From contig JBDQGY010000030.1 in the NCBI GenBank assembly GCA_040265175.1, forward strand, positions 1 through 24,847: DNA of 24,847 nt, given 5' to 3'. This stretch comes from JAAZXR01 sp040265175 (lineage in GTDB: Bacteria > Myxococcota_A > Polyangia > Nannocystales > Nannocystaceae). Both the position numbers and the translations under genes were made by a program. Shown piece by piece: positions 1 through 6,587 of this stretch; position 1 is the first letter of the stretch, and each line of letters starts with the position of its first letter. The notes under the pieces are model-generated. The model searched no databases. It was given only the letters and a program-made list of their open reading frames with translations, and was not told the DNA's origin.

Positions 1-1
1 C

Positions 2-388
2 TCCAATACCGACGCAAACGACGCCTTCGGCGTCTCCGTCGCCGTATACGGCGACACCGTCGTCGTCGGGGCGTACAACGAGGGCAGCAACGCCACCGGC
101 GTCAATGGCGACGAGGCCAACAACAGCGCCATCTCTGCCGGGGCCGCCTACGTCTTTGTCCGCGACACCACGGTCACCCCCAACACCTGGACCCAGCAGG
201 CCTACCTCAAGGCCTCCAATACCGACGCAGGCGACTTCTTCGGCTGGTCCGTCGCCGTCTCCGGCGACACCCTCGTCGTCGGGGCGTACCGGGAGGACAG
301 CAACGCCACCGGCGTCAATGGCAACGAGGCCGACAACAGCGCCACCGACGCCGGGGCCGCCTACGTCTTCGACCTCGACCAGTTCTAG
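2..388 (+). CDS. FG-GAP (integrin-like) repeat protein, C-terminal fragment
   Basis: Only the last 128 codons lie in the window; the reading frame is open from base 2 to a TAG at 386-388. The translation holds two FG-GAP-type units with the pattern FGxSVAVxGDTxVVGAY followed by an Asn/Ala/Gly-rich loop and GAAYVF. The first unit begins at base 2 and the second at base 215, a period of 71 residues (213 bp). FG-GAP repeats form beta-propeller blades and in bacteria occur in large secreted or surface proteins. The fragment ends directly after the last blade, with no visible sorting domain. Codon use is strongly C-ending, like the neighbours. The frame offset by one is also open, but has no domain-like sequence. 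Exact role unknown; the N-terminus is outside the window. Confidence 0.85.
   Translation, partial: SNTDANDAFGVSVAVYGDTVVVGAYNEGSNATGVNGDEANNSAISAGAAYVFVRDTTVTPNTWTQQAYLKASNTDAGDFFGWSVAVSGDTLVVGAYREDSNATGVNGNEADNSATDAGAAYVFDLDQF
2..388 (+). repeat. 213-bp tandem coding repeat (FG-GAP blades)
   Basis: Two copies of a 213-bp unit start at 2 and 215. They are nearly identical over the stretches encoding SNTDA, GDTxVVGAY and SNATGVNG, and differ mainly in the loop codons. Tandem DNA similarity at this level suggests expansion or homogenisation by recombination; more copies probably lie upstream of the window. Confidence 0.75.
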
Positions 389-465
389 GCCACCGGCGTC
401 CTAGGCGCCGTACGCAGCCCGGACCTACCCCACGGACCTATCCCACAACACCGCGCCCCCTCTCC

Positions 466-1872
466 TCACCCACCATCCGCGGCGATCATCGCCGCCATGG
501 CGTCGCGGCTCGTGTCCCCCACGGTCATGCCCAGGGAGATGCTCTCCTCGTAGTCGTCGTTCTTGCCCGTCATCCACTCGTCGGATGGGATGAAGTAGCC
601 CAGGGCGTCGCCGGTGAGGCCCAGCACCATGCGGTGCGGGGCGGTCATGGCCTGCTTGACCTCGAGGCCGTTGCGCGTGAGTGACTCCCCCGGAAACGCC
701 GCGAGCTGCAGGCCGCCTGCCAGGCTCCCCACGCGCAGGTAGCTCGACTGGGTCTCCACGGTCTTTTGCCCGTCCACCTCGTCGAAGTCGTACTCGAGCA
801 GCCCAAGCGTGGCGGCCAGCTCGAACAAAAAGTTGTCCACGGGGAGCGTCCACACCGTGGCGTCCCACGCCAGGGTCTCGTCGGCGATGAGGGCGGCGGC
901 CTGCGCGGTCGCGGCCACCTCACCGCCCACCAGGGCCCCGTAGGCGTCGCAGCGCTCGAAGTCGTCGGCGTAGGTGCCGTCGGGCACCGCGGGCGATACG
1001 TCGCCGATGATCCCGCTGAACAGCAGCACCGGCGCCCCAAGCTCGGCCTCGGCGGCGTCCACCGCCCAGCCCGGCCAGTCCCGGCTGATCTCCTTGTTGC
1101 TCTCGCCGAGCACCACCGGGTGCGCCGCGAACACGGCCATCGTCCCCACGCGCGCCCCCTGCGGGTCGCGGGCGTCGAGCACGGTGACGGCCGTGTCCGT
1201 CAGGGGCCAGCCGCGGCGGTTGCGGTTCTCGGCGGCGCCGGTGCCCACGTGCAGGTCCACCGGGTCCGCGTTGTTGAGGGCGTCGACCATGCCGCCCACC
1301 ACCAGCGACACCACGCGGTCGGCGTAGGCGTCGGGCACCCCGCCCCACAGGCCCATAAAATCCGGGGACGAGTGGCTGTGGGTGGCGCCCACCAAGATCC
1401 GCAGGGGGTCGAGGCCCGTGAGCGCCGCCACGTCCTCGCGGATCCGCCGGGTGTAACGGTTGCCGAGCCCGGGCAGGTCGAGGATGGTCATGATCACCTC
1501 CTCGTCCCCTTCGCGCAGGGCCACGGTGCGGGCGTAGACCGGGTCGTGCACGCCGGTGGCCACGCCGCGCGCCTCGGGGGCGCCGTAGGCTCCCATGTAT
1601 ACCCCCAGCATGAGCTCGGCGTCGTTGGGGCTGATGTCGCGCACGTCGAAGCCGGCCTCGAAGCCCTCGCTGGGCTGTGGATCCGGGACGTCGTCCACGC
1701 CGCCCCCGGAGGTGTCGCCGCCGTCCGTGTCTCCGCCGTCCGTGTCTCCGGTCTCGCTGTCGGCCCCGTCGCTCGTGGCCGACGAGCTACCGCCGCCGCC
1801 ACACCCCACGGTGAGCGAGGCGCTCATCGCCCCCGCATAGATCGCCGTCCTCCACCGCAGCCTCGAACTCAT
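466..1872 (-). CDS. Neutral/alkaline ceramidase-like lipoprotein
   Basis: A 468-residue secreted lipoprotein of the neutral/alkaline non-lysosomal ceramidase family (amide hydrolysis of ceramide, zinc dependent in characterised members). It has a signal peptide with lipobox TVGC (Cys24), then an Asp/Gly/Thr-rich linker to about residue 65. Family motifs are in the right order: THSHSSPD (His165, His167), AAHPVVLG (His251), GDVSP with the candidate catalytic Ser293, FPGES (Glu396) and GYFIPSDEW (Tyr426). These match the His/His/Glu/Tyr zinc ligands and Ser nucleophile known in Pseudomonas ceramidase, aligned by eye. The ATG at 1872 overlaps the TGA of the upstream hydrolase as ATGA, so the pair is probably co-transcribed and translationally coupled; a longer open frame upstream lies inside that gene and is ignored. 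It is shorter than typical ceramidases and lacks an obvious C-terminal Ig-like domain, so the substrate could be another amide or ester. Confidence 0.82.
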   Translation of the reverse strand: MSSRLRWRTAIYAGAMSASLTVGCGGGGSSSATSDGADSETGDTDGGDTDGGDTSGGGVDDVPDPQPSEGFEAGFDVRDISPNDAELMLGVYMGAYGAPEARGVATGVHDPVYARTVALREGDEEVIMTILDLPGLGNRYTRRIREDVAALTGLDPLRILVGATHSHSSPDFMGLWGGVPDAYADRVVSLVVGGMVDALNNADPVDLHVGTGAAENRNRRGWPLTDTAVTVLDARDPQGARVGTMAVFAAHPVVLGESNKEISRDWPGWAVDAAEAELGAPVLLFSGIIGDVSPAVPDGTYADDFERCDAYGALVGGEVAATAQAAALIADETLAWDATVWTLPVDNFLFELAATLGLLEYDFDEVDGQKTVETQSSYLRVGSLAGGLQLAAFPGESLTRNGLEVKQAMTAPHRMVLGLTGDALGYFIPSDEWMTGKNDDYEESISLGMTVGDTSRDAMAAMIAADGG

Positions 1873-3935
1873 CCGCACACCCCCTCGTTGGTCTCGCCAC
1901 CGACGCAGCCGCTTTGTTCTGGGAAGCTGCACACCCCGCCGTCGCAGTAGTTTTCCACCATCCCCGTGCGCAAGAACGTATCGATCTGCTCGCGCGCCGC
2001 GGGCAGCCGCCGCAGCTTGCCGTGGGGGTCGTCGCATTCGCGCTGGGGCAGATTGCACAAGGGATCTTCGGGCAGGCCGAAGTCGTACTCCACGTAGGCC
2101 GATCCCGTCACCGGATCGGTCTGCGCCTCCAGGTCGTAGACGCTGCGGACCCCGGTGTCGAGGTGAGTGGCGCCCACCGTGCGCGCCATGTGATGCGCGC
2201 CGAGGGTGGTAACTTGGTGATCCCCCACCGCCGCCGTCATGAGCACCTCGTGGGCCGGCGTACCAGGCAGCGGGTCGCGGATATGCGCGGAGTATCCGGT
2301 GGGCTCCGAGCGGTCCCACAGCATCTGGATAAGCGTGAGCCCGTAGGCGATGTCGCGGTCGTCATCGAAGGCGCCGGCGAGGATGTCGAGGTAGCCGTCG
2401 AAGTCCACGCTGCGCCGCAACAGCAGGTTGTAGGGCTGCCCCGGCACGTCGAGCACGCCGCGGGTCACCTCGGTGCTCAGGCCCATGTACACCCCGCCAA
2501 AGATCCCACCCTGGCTGATGCCGTAGTAGTAGCGCTCATCGCCATTGAGCAGCGCGCCGTAGGTGGGGTCGCTGGCCAAGCCCTCGTGCATCACTCGCAT
2601 CGCCAGCAGGTGGTTGAGCGTCCCTTGATGGAGGCGGTCGGTCATCTTGGCGAGCCCGCCGATGTCGCCGGTGACCAAGGCCCCTGCGATGGTCGCCACA
2701 TCGTTGGTGGCCATGCCCACCAGGTCCACGCCGAAGACCGCGTAGCCGTACTGGTCGGCCACCTCTCGAAAGTGGCTGGACTCGATCTGCGTGTAGCTGC
2801 CGAGCAAGCCGTGGCCGTGCTGCATGAGCGCCACCGGCCCGTTGGCGGCGACGTTGGGGATGATGATCTCAAAGGGCACGTCCACCGTGCCGTTTTGGGT
2901 GAGCACCCCGTCGGCGTCGAGGTTCAGCCGCTGACCCGACCCCGGGCCCGTCATGTACAGCGGCGCCTCAAAGGTCCCCTTGAGGCGGTGCATGATGGTG
3001 TCGTTCTCCCAGTCGCTCACCTCCTCGGTCAGCGACCAGGTCGGCGCCGCGTCACCGAGGGCCGCGAAGGACTCGTCGCGCATCTGCAGGGCCCATCGGG
3101 TGAGGTTATCTTGGCTCGCCGTGGTGAAGTCCCACGCCACGATCAAATCCTGTTTGTCTACGCCGGCCTCGGCGAGGCGAGCGAAGATGTCGCCGTAGAG
3201 CGCGCGACGGTCCTCCACCGAGGGCTCGGTGCTGTCGGTGCCATCGCGCAGGGCGGCGAACGCCTCCGACGCCTCGATGGGATCGCCCTGGGCGTTCACC
3301 ACGCCGCGCACAGCCACGAGGTAACGGTGCCCAGTCTTCAACCGCTGGGCCGGACGCACGATGAGCGTGCGCGTATCGGCGGAGGTCTTGTTGAGGTCGA
3401 GTTCGGCGAAGTGCGGTACGAGCTCGAGGGTGTCGGCGTCCACGAGCGCGGTGGTCGTGCCATCAGAGACGGAATCGTCGATGCGGTCTTGTCGGGCGAG
3501 CCCCTCCTCCGAGGCCCCGGGCAAGTGCACCAAAATTGCGCCGCCCGGGGAGAAGCCGTCGGCGAGGTTCCAGGGCGCCGGATCGATGGTGATGCCGGTG
3601 TTGGGCGCGGGCAGCGTCGCCTCGCCGAGGTTCACGCGGCGTCCCGTGGCGCTCTGGTCGTCGGCCACGGTGTAGACGTTGGAGGGGAACGGGAAGGCGC
3701 AGTAGGCCGGCGCGATCGGATCGCAGTCGAGCGCGGGCCACTCAAGCTCGTCGTCGGGGAGTCGCTGATCCGGGTCGCCGTCGCCGTCACCATCGCCGCC
3801 GGTCTCGGTGCCTGCCGCGCCGTCGCCGCTGCCTTCGGCACCCTTGCACCCCACACCCTGCGAGTTTGCGAACACCAGGGCACACGCCACGGCGAGTCCT
3901 CGCCATCGGCCATCGAACAACCTACCAACTATCAT
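1869..3935 (-). CDS. Secreted alpha/beta-hydrolase (lipase-like) lipoprotein
   Basis: A 688-residue predicted lipoprotein. A signal peptide ends at lipobox GVGC (Cys30), followed by an Asp/Gly-rich linker. The N-terminal part (about 60-340) resembles the Ig/beta domain that precedes bacterial extracellular lipases, with phrases such as LIVRPAQRLKTGHRYLVAV. The C-terminal part is an alpha/beta hydrolase: HGHGLLGS (from His373) is a plausible oxyanion-hole region and YGISQGG holds the nucleophile elbow with Ser474. A GDHQV motif further on probably supplies acid/base residues. ATG 3935 is chosen because GATAAC lies 6 nt upstream and the signal peptide begins there; the frame is open further upstream but codes for nothing recognisable. 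It is first in a two-gene operon with the ceramidase-like gene. Substrate unknown; lipid ester hydrolysis is inferred. Confidence 0.8.
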   Translation of the reverse strand: MIVGRLFDGRWRGLAVACALVFANSQGVGCKGAEGSGDGAAGTETGGDGDGDGDPDQRLPDDELEWPALDCDPIAPAYCAFPFPSNVYTVADDQSATGRRVNLGEATLPAPNTGITIDPAPWNLADGFSPGGAILVHLPGASEEGLARQDRIDDSVSDGTTTALVDADTLELVPHFAELDLNKTSADTRTLIVRPAQRLKTGHRYLVAVRGVVNAQGDPIEASEAFAALRDGTDSTEPSVEDRRALYGDIFARLAEAGVDKQDLIVAWDFTTASQDNLTRWALQMRDESFAALGDAAPTWSLTEEVSDWENDTIMHRLKGTFEAPLYMTGPGSGQRLNLDADGVLTQNGTVDVPFEIIIPNVAANGPVALMQHGHGLLGSYTQIESSHFREVADQYGYAVFGVDLVGMATNDVATIAGALVTGDIGGLAKMTDRLHQGTLNHLLAMRVMHEGLASDPTYGALLNGDERYYYGISQGGIFGGVYMGLSTEVTRGVLDVPGQPYNLLLRRSVDFDGYLDILAGAFDDDRDIAYGLTLIQMLWDRSEPTGYSAHIRDPLPGTPAHEVLMTAAVGDHQVTTLGAHHMARTVGATHLDTGVRSVYDLEAQTDPVTGSAYVEYDFGLPEDPLCNLPQRECDDPHGKLRRLPAAREQIDTFLRTGMVENYCDGGVCSFPEQSGCVGGETNEGVCG

Positions 3936-3941
3936 CCACGT

Positions 3942-3947
3942 GTTATC
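3942..3947 (-). promoter_or_regulatory. -10-like box of the lipase/ceramidase operon
   Basis: GATAAC on the minus strand, 6 nt before ATG 3935. It would place transcription start at or next to the start codon. No convincing -35 hexamer is visible. Confidence 0.4.
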
Positions 3948-4060
3948 GCACGAGCGCCGCCCGCTGGCGACCTGCCGCGGGGAGAGAACACCGTCAACGT
4001 GCCGCGCCCCCGTGCGCGCGGCGCTCAGTTCCCTCATCCACCCCTCGGCCTCCAGCCCGC

Positions 4061-4279
4061 CTACGCGAGCGTGTCGATGAGGTCGCCGAGCATGTCGTCG
4101 ACGGCCTTGACCACCTTGGCGTTCGCCTCGTGTTGGCGCTCGCCGCTCTTCATGTCCACGATGGCCTCCGCGGACACCTCGGTGGCCAGCGTCTTCGCCG
4201 CGTCGTGCACCCTTCCCGCGCCGGCCTGCATGCCTGCAAGCGCCGAGTCCATCGCGCCACCGAGTCCGTTGACCGCCAT
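4061..4279 (-). CDS. Mini protein resembling flagellar rod/hook termini
   Basis: A 72-residue protein (ATG 4279; in-frame GTG 4285 and TTG 4309 are alternatives). Its N-terminus (MDSALAGMQAGAGRVHDAAK) resembles the start of flagellar rod/hook proteins, which typically read xxALxGLxAxxxRLxxxAxNIAN. Its C-terminus (ERQHEANAKVVKAVDDML) matches the conserved end of FlgC/FlgE/FlgG proteins (RAYEANAKVVKTxDEML), the Flg_bbr_C pattern. The bulk of a rod or hook protein is missing. Similar short proteins with only the two terminal helices exist in other bacteria, often without a flagellar locus, and their role is unclear. No flagellar gene is nearby and the gene stands alone, divergent from the 4405 gene. 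Family resemblance is by eye; the function is unknown. Confidence 0.6.
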   Translation of the reverse strand: MAVNGLGGAMDSALAGMQAGAGRVHDAAKTLATEVSAEAIVDMKSGERQHEANAKVVKAVDDMLGDLIDTLA

Positions 4280-4404
4280 GGTCACCGCATCGCCCGCTCC
4301 CGCCCCCAACTTGAATTGCGGCGCTCAGACCCTCCTGAACGCGTCGATACGACCATATGGAAGCGGCCACGCGCCGATCCGGCGGCCCGGGCTACACTGC
4401 CATC
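4280..4404. other. Divergent intergenic region, 125 bp
   Basis: It separates the minus-strand mini flagellar-rod-like gene from the plus-strand gene at 4405. It holds the TACACT box of the 4405 gene, an alternative ATG at 4357 in frame with that gene, and on the minus strand an AGGAGG-like sequence (around 4331-4337) that has no start codon at normal spacing. Nothing else is recognisable. Confidence 0.4.
4393..4398 (+). promoter_or_regulatory. -10-like box deciding the start at 4405
   Basis: TACACT lies 6 nt before GTG 4405. A transcript started from it would begin at about the GTG, which would exclude the longer reading from ATG 4357. This is the main reason for choosing 4405. Confidence 0.45.
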
Positions 4405-5040
4405 GTGGGGGAGTTCTCCAAGGAAGAGATCGCGGAGATGGCCGCGGAGACCGGCCTCTCGGAGGCACAAGTGCGCGAGACCCTCGCCGGCTCCAACCCA
4501 GACGAGCCTGATGGAGGCCCCCTCGCAGCCAACAGCGCGACTCCTGGTGACGGACCCGCCGTTACGGGACTCGCGGGGCACCGCTCCACCCAGCGCCTCG
4601 CGATGCCGCCCCAGCGCGCGCTCCAAGAAGTGGTGCGCACCCTCGAACAAGCGCTCAACGCCCGCGCGCGATTCGACGGGGACACCCGCGCCACCGTCTC
4701 CGACATTCCCCACGGTATCGCCTACCACGTGGAGGCCAGCCGCGACGACGCGCACTACTCGGTGGTCACCGTGCACATGGATCCCACCGTCGCGCGTCAC
4801 CGCGCCCTGGTCACCCGCTCCGGCGCCGTCACCAACGCCATCGTGGGCGCGTCGCTGCTCGTGACCTTCGGCTTCCCCACGTTGTTGACGGCGGTGGCCG
4901 GCACCATCATCGGCGCGGGGTTTTGGTTCTCGCGACACACCCGCAGTCGCGGGCTCGCCGGCCTCGCCAAGGGGCGTGGACTCGTCGCGTCGGCGCTGAT
5001 CGGCGCCGAAGATCGCCAGGCTCTTCCCCCGGTCCGCTAG
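4405..5040 (+). CDS. Unknown protein with a C-terminal membrane hairpin
   Basis: A 211-residue protein of no family I recognise. The first 30 residues form a charged helix pair (FSKEEIAEMAAETGLSEAQV) that looks like a small UBA- or SHOCT-like element. A variable Gly/Pro/Ala linker follows. A soluble domain (about 70-135: RALQEVVRTLEQALNARARF, then beta-like stretches ending in YSVVTVHMD) precedes a strongly hydrophobic stretch at about 143-177, long enough for a two-pass hairpin, and then a basic tail. Start GTG 4405 is preferred over ATG 4357 because of the TACACT box. The moaB-like gene starts 20 bp after its stop, on the same strand but with its own -10-like box. A membrane-associated role is likely; nothing more specific can be supported. 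Confidence 0.65.
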   Translation: MGEFSKEEIAEMAAETGLSEAQVRETLAGSNPDEPDGGPLAANSATPGDGPAVTGLAGHRSTQRLAMPPQRALQEVVRTLEQALNARARFDGDTRATVSDIPHGIAYHVEASRDDAHYSVVTVHMDPTVARHRALVTRSGAVTNAIVGASLLVTFGFPTLLTAVAGTIIGAGFWFSRHTRSRGLAGLAKGRGLVASALIGAEDRQALPPVR

Positions 5041-5045
5041 CACGG

Positions 5046-5051
5046 TACTCT
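5046..5051 (+). promoter_or_regulatory. -10-like box of the moaB-like gene
   Basis: TACTCT, 8 nt before ATG 5060, inside the 19-bp gap after the previous gene. There is no Shine-Dalgarno sequence between it and the start codon. Confidence 0.4.
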
Positions 5052-5059
5052 CAATCGCC

Positions 5060-5596
5060 ATGACCACCCCGACCGATCCCGCGCGCCCGTTCATCCCGCT
5101 GCAGGTCGCGATCGTCACCGTCTCCGATACGCGCACCATGAGCGACGATCGCTCCGGGGCTTACCTCGCAGACACCTTGCGAGAGGCGGGACACCTCGAG
5201 CCCGAGCGCGTGATCGTGCGAGATGAACGCGATGACATCCGCGCGTCGGTCCGCGCCCTCATCAACCGCAGCGACGTGGACATCATCCTCACCACGGGGG
5301 GCACCGGCTTCGCGCGGCGCGACGTGACCCCCGAGGCGATCGAAGCCCTCGCGACCCGGTCGATTCCAGGCTTCGGCGAATTGTTTCGGCGGCTGTCCTA
5401 CGACGAGATCGGCACGTCGACCATTCAAAGTCGCGCTGAGGCCTACGAGTGCGGCGATTCCTTCGTGTTCGTGCTGCCCGGCTCCACGGGCGCCTGCCGC
5501 CTCGCCATGACGAAGATCCTGCTCGCCCAGCTCGATCACCGCCACCGCCCCTGCAACTTCGCCGAGCTTTTGCCACGTATCAACTCGCGCACGTGA
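5060..5596 (+). CDS. moaB: Molybdenum cofactor biosynthesis protein MoaB/Mog family
   Basis: A 178-residue cytoplasmic protein of the MoaB/Mog (molybdopterin-binding MPT adenylyltransferase) fold. Diagnostic features in order are VAIVTVSDTRT near the N-terminus, the TTGGTGFARRDVTPEA signature, in which Gly and Asp line the molybdopterin site, and LPGSTGACRLAM near the C-terminus. The length is usual for MoaB. Family members bind or adenylylate molybdopterin during cofactor assembly; some MoaB proteins have lost this activity, so the biochemical role is inferred from family. No other moa/moe gene is in the window. The gene ends 24 bp before the convergent metallo-hydrolase gene, with no visible terminator between. 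Confidence 0.9.
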   Translation: MTTPTDPARPFIPLQVAIVTVSDTRTMSDDRSGAYLADTLREAGHLEPERVIVRDERDDIRASVRALINRSDVDIILTTGGTGFARRDVTPEAIEALATRSIPGFGELFRRLSYDEIGTSTIQSRAEAYECGDSFVFVLPGSTGACRLAMTKILLAQLDHRHRPCNFAELLPRINSRT

Positions 5597-5620
5597 GCGC
5601 GCCCGCTGGGGACTCGCGGC

Positions 5621-6484
5621 TCAACCACGCTGGCCGGTGACTAAGTTCCAGATGTCCCCGGGCATGGCGATACGAAACCCGAGCGCCTCCGCCTCTGCGC
5701 GGTGGGTCTCGATATTGTCTTCGTGGTGCATCAGCACCATTTTGCGGCGAATGTGCTCGGGCAGATCTCGTAGCAAAGAGAACGCCCCGTGCACCTGCCC
5801 CGGATACTCCACGAAGGTGCAGTCGTGGAAGAAGATGCTGGTGCGCGCCTCGATGGACGCGAGGTAGTCCGCGTCCACCGTACAGTCACCGCTCCACCAG
5901 GCGATGCGGTCGCCGGCAGGGTCGATGGAGATCTCCAGCGAGCACGAGGGCTTGCCCGGCACGTGCTCGCTCTCCCGCGCGATCAGATGGGTACCGCCCG
6001 CCTCAAAGGACTCGCTGTGGTTCCACACGTTGTCCGCTGGTGGTTCCACAGCAACGGGCGCGCACACATGAAAATAGGTGTTGAGCGTCCCGGCGGTCGG
6101 GTTGTCTCCGAGCTTGTGGTACCGCAGCGACGCGTAGAGGGTGGACCACACCTCCTCGCGCACCGCCGAGTGGGCCACAAAGTGGGGCTGAGGTCCGCCG
6201 GAGACGATGGACCCCACCTCCCCGCGAGTCTCGTAGAAGCGACCGAAGGCAAAATCCTCGAGGCCGAAGACGTGGTCGCCGTGGACGTGCGTGATGATCT
6301 GCCCGGCCAGGTCGTGCCAGGAGATGCCCGCGTCGTTCAGCTGATCGGGAGCCTGTCGACCGCAGTCGATGAGCCAACGATCCCCGCTCGACAGAGTAAG
6401 CAATGCGCACGTGGTGCCGTAACGACGCGAAAACGCGCCGCCAACCCCGAGTGTTTGCAGCAGTGTGGCCCCGGTATTAGGCAC
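5621..6484 (-). CDS. Metallo-beta-lactamase-fold hydrolase (RNase Z-like group)
   Basis: A 287-residue MBL-fold protein. The zinc motif is THVHGDHVFGLE (His66, His68, Asp70, His71). Later features fit the fold: SGDCTVDADYL (a GD metal-bridging Asp region), VHGAF, and LMHHEDN near the C-terminus as a last His ligand. The layout, an early GVGGAFSRRYGTTCALL strand followed by LIDCGRQAPDQL, resembles RNase Z / arylsulfatase-like MBL enzymes. It is probably a cytoplasmic phosphodiesterase or esterase; the substrate cannot be told. GTG 6484 is chosen because TACCAT lies 7 nt upstream; a TTG at 6511 also fits the frame but would lie upstream of the predicted transcript start. It is same-strand with the 6588-8039 gene, but has its own promoter-like element. 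Confidence 0.82.
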   Translation of the reverse strand: MPNTGATLLQTLGVGGAFSRRYGTTCALLTLSSGDRWLIDCGRQAPDQLNDAGISWHDLAGQIITHVHGDHVFGLEDFAFGRFYETRGEVGSIVSGGPQPHFVAHSAVREEVWSTLYASLRYHKLGDNPTAGTLNTYFHVCAPVAVEPPADNVWNHSESFEAGGTHLIARESEHVPGKPSCSLEISIDPAGDRIAWWSGDCTVDADYLASIEARTSIFFHDCTFVEYPGQVHGAFSLLRDLPEHIRRKMVLMHHEDNIETHRAEAEALGFRIAMPGDIWNLVTGQRG

Positions 6485-6491
6485 TGGGGGA

Positions 6492-6497
6492 ATGGTA
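6492..6497 (-). promoter_or_regulatory. -10-like box deciding the start at 6484
   Basis: TACCAT on the minus strand, 7 nt before GTG 6484. This supports a leaderless transcript and the shorter reading of the MBL-fold gene. Confidence 0.4.
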
Positions 6498-6587
6498 CAC
6501 CGAACGTGCAAGATGCGAATTTATCGGCGCGAATCGGGCCGCGGGATGCGGTAGGCGCGCTAAATGCACCGCTTTGCGGGCCTGCCG

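Noticed and set aside
105..404. 99-aa open frame over the FG-GAP gene
   Set aside because: Pro/Thr/Ser-rich low-complexity shadow; the frame from base 2 carries the real FG-GAP motif.
389..465. Possible terminator between the FG-GAP gene and the convergent ceramidase-like gene
   Set aside because: Only a 4-bp GGCG/CGCC stem, no T-run; nothing supportable in this 77-bp gap.
1914..4511. 865-aa plus-strand frame antisense to the lipase-like gene
   Set aside because: A GC-rich antisense frame full of Val/His/Gly with no domain; the minus strand has motifs and a signal peptide.
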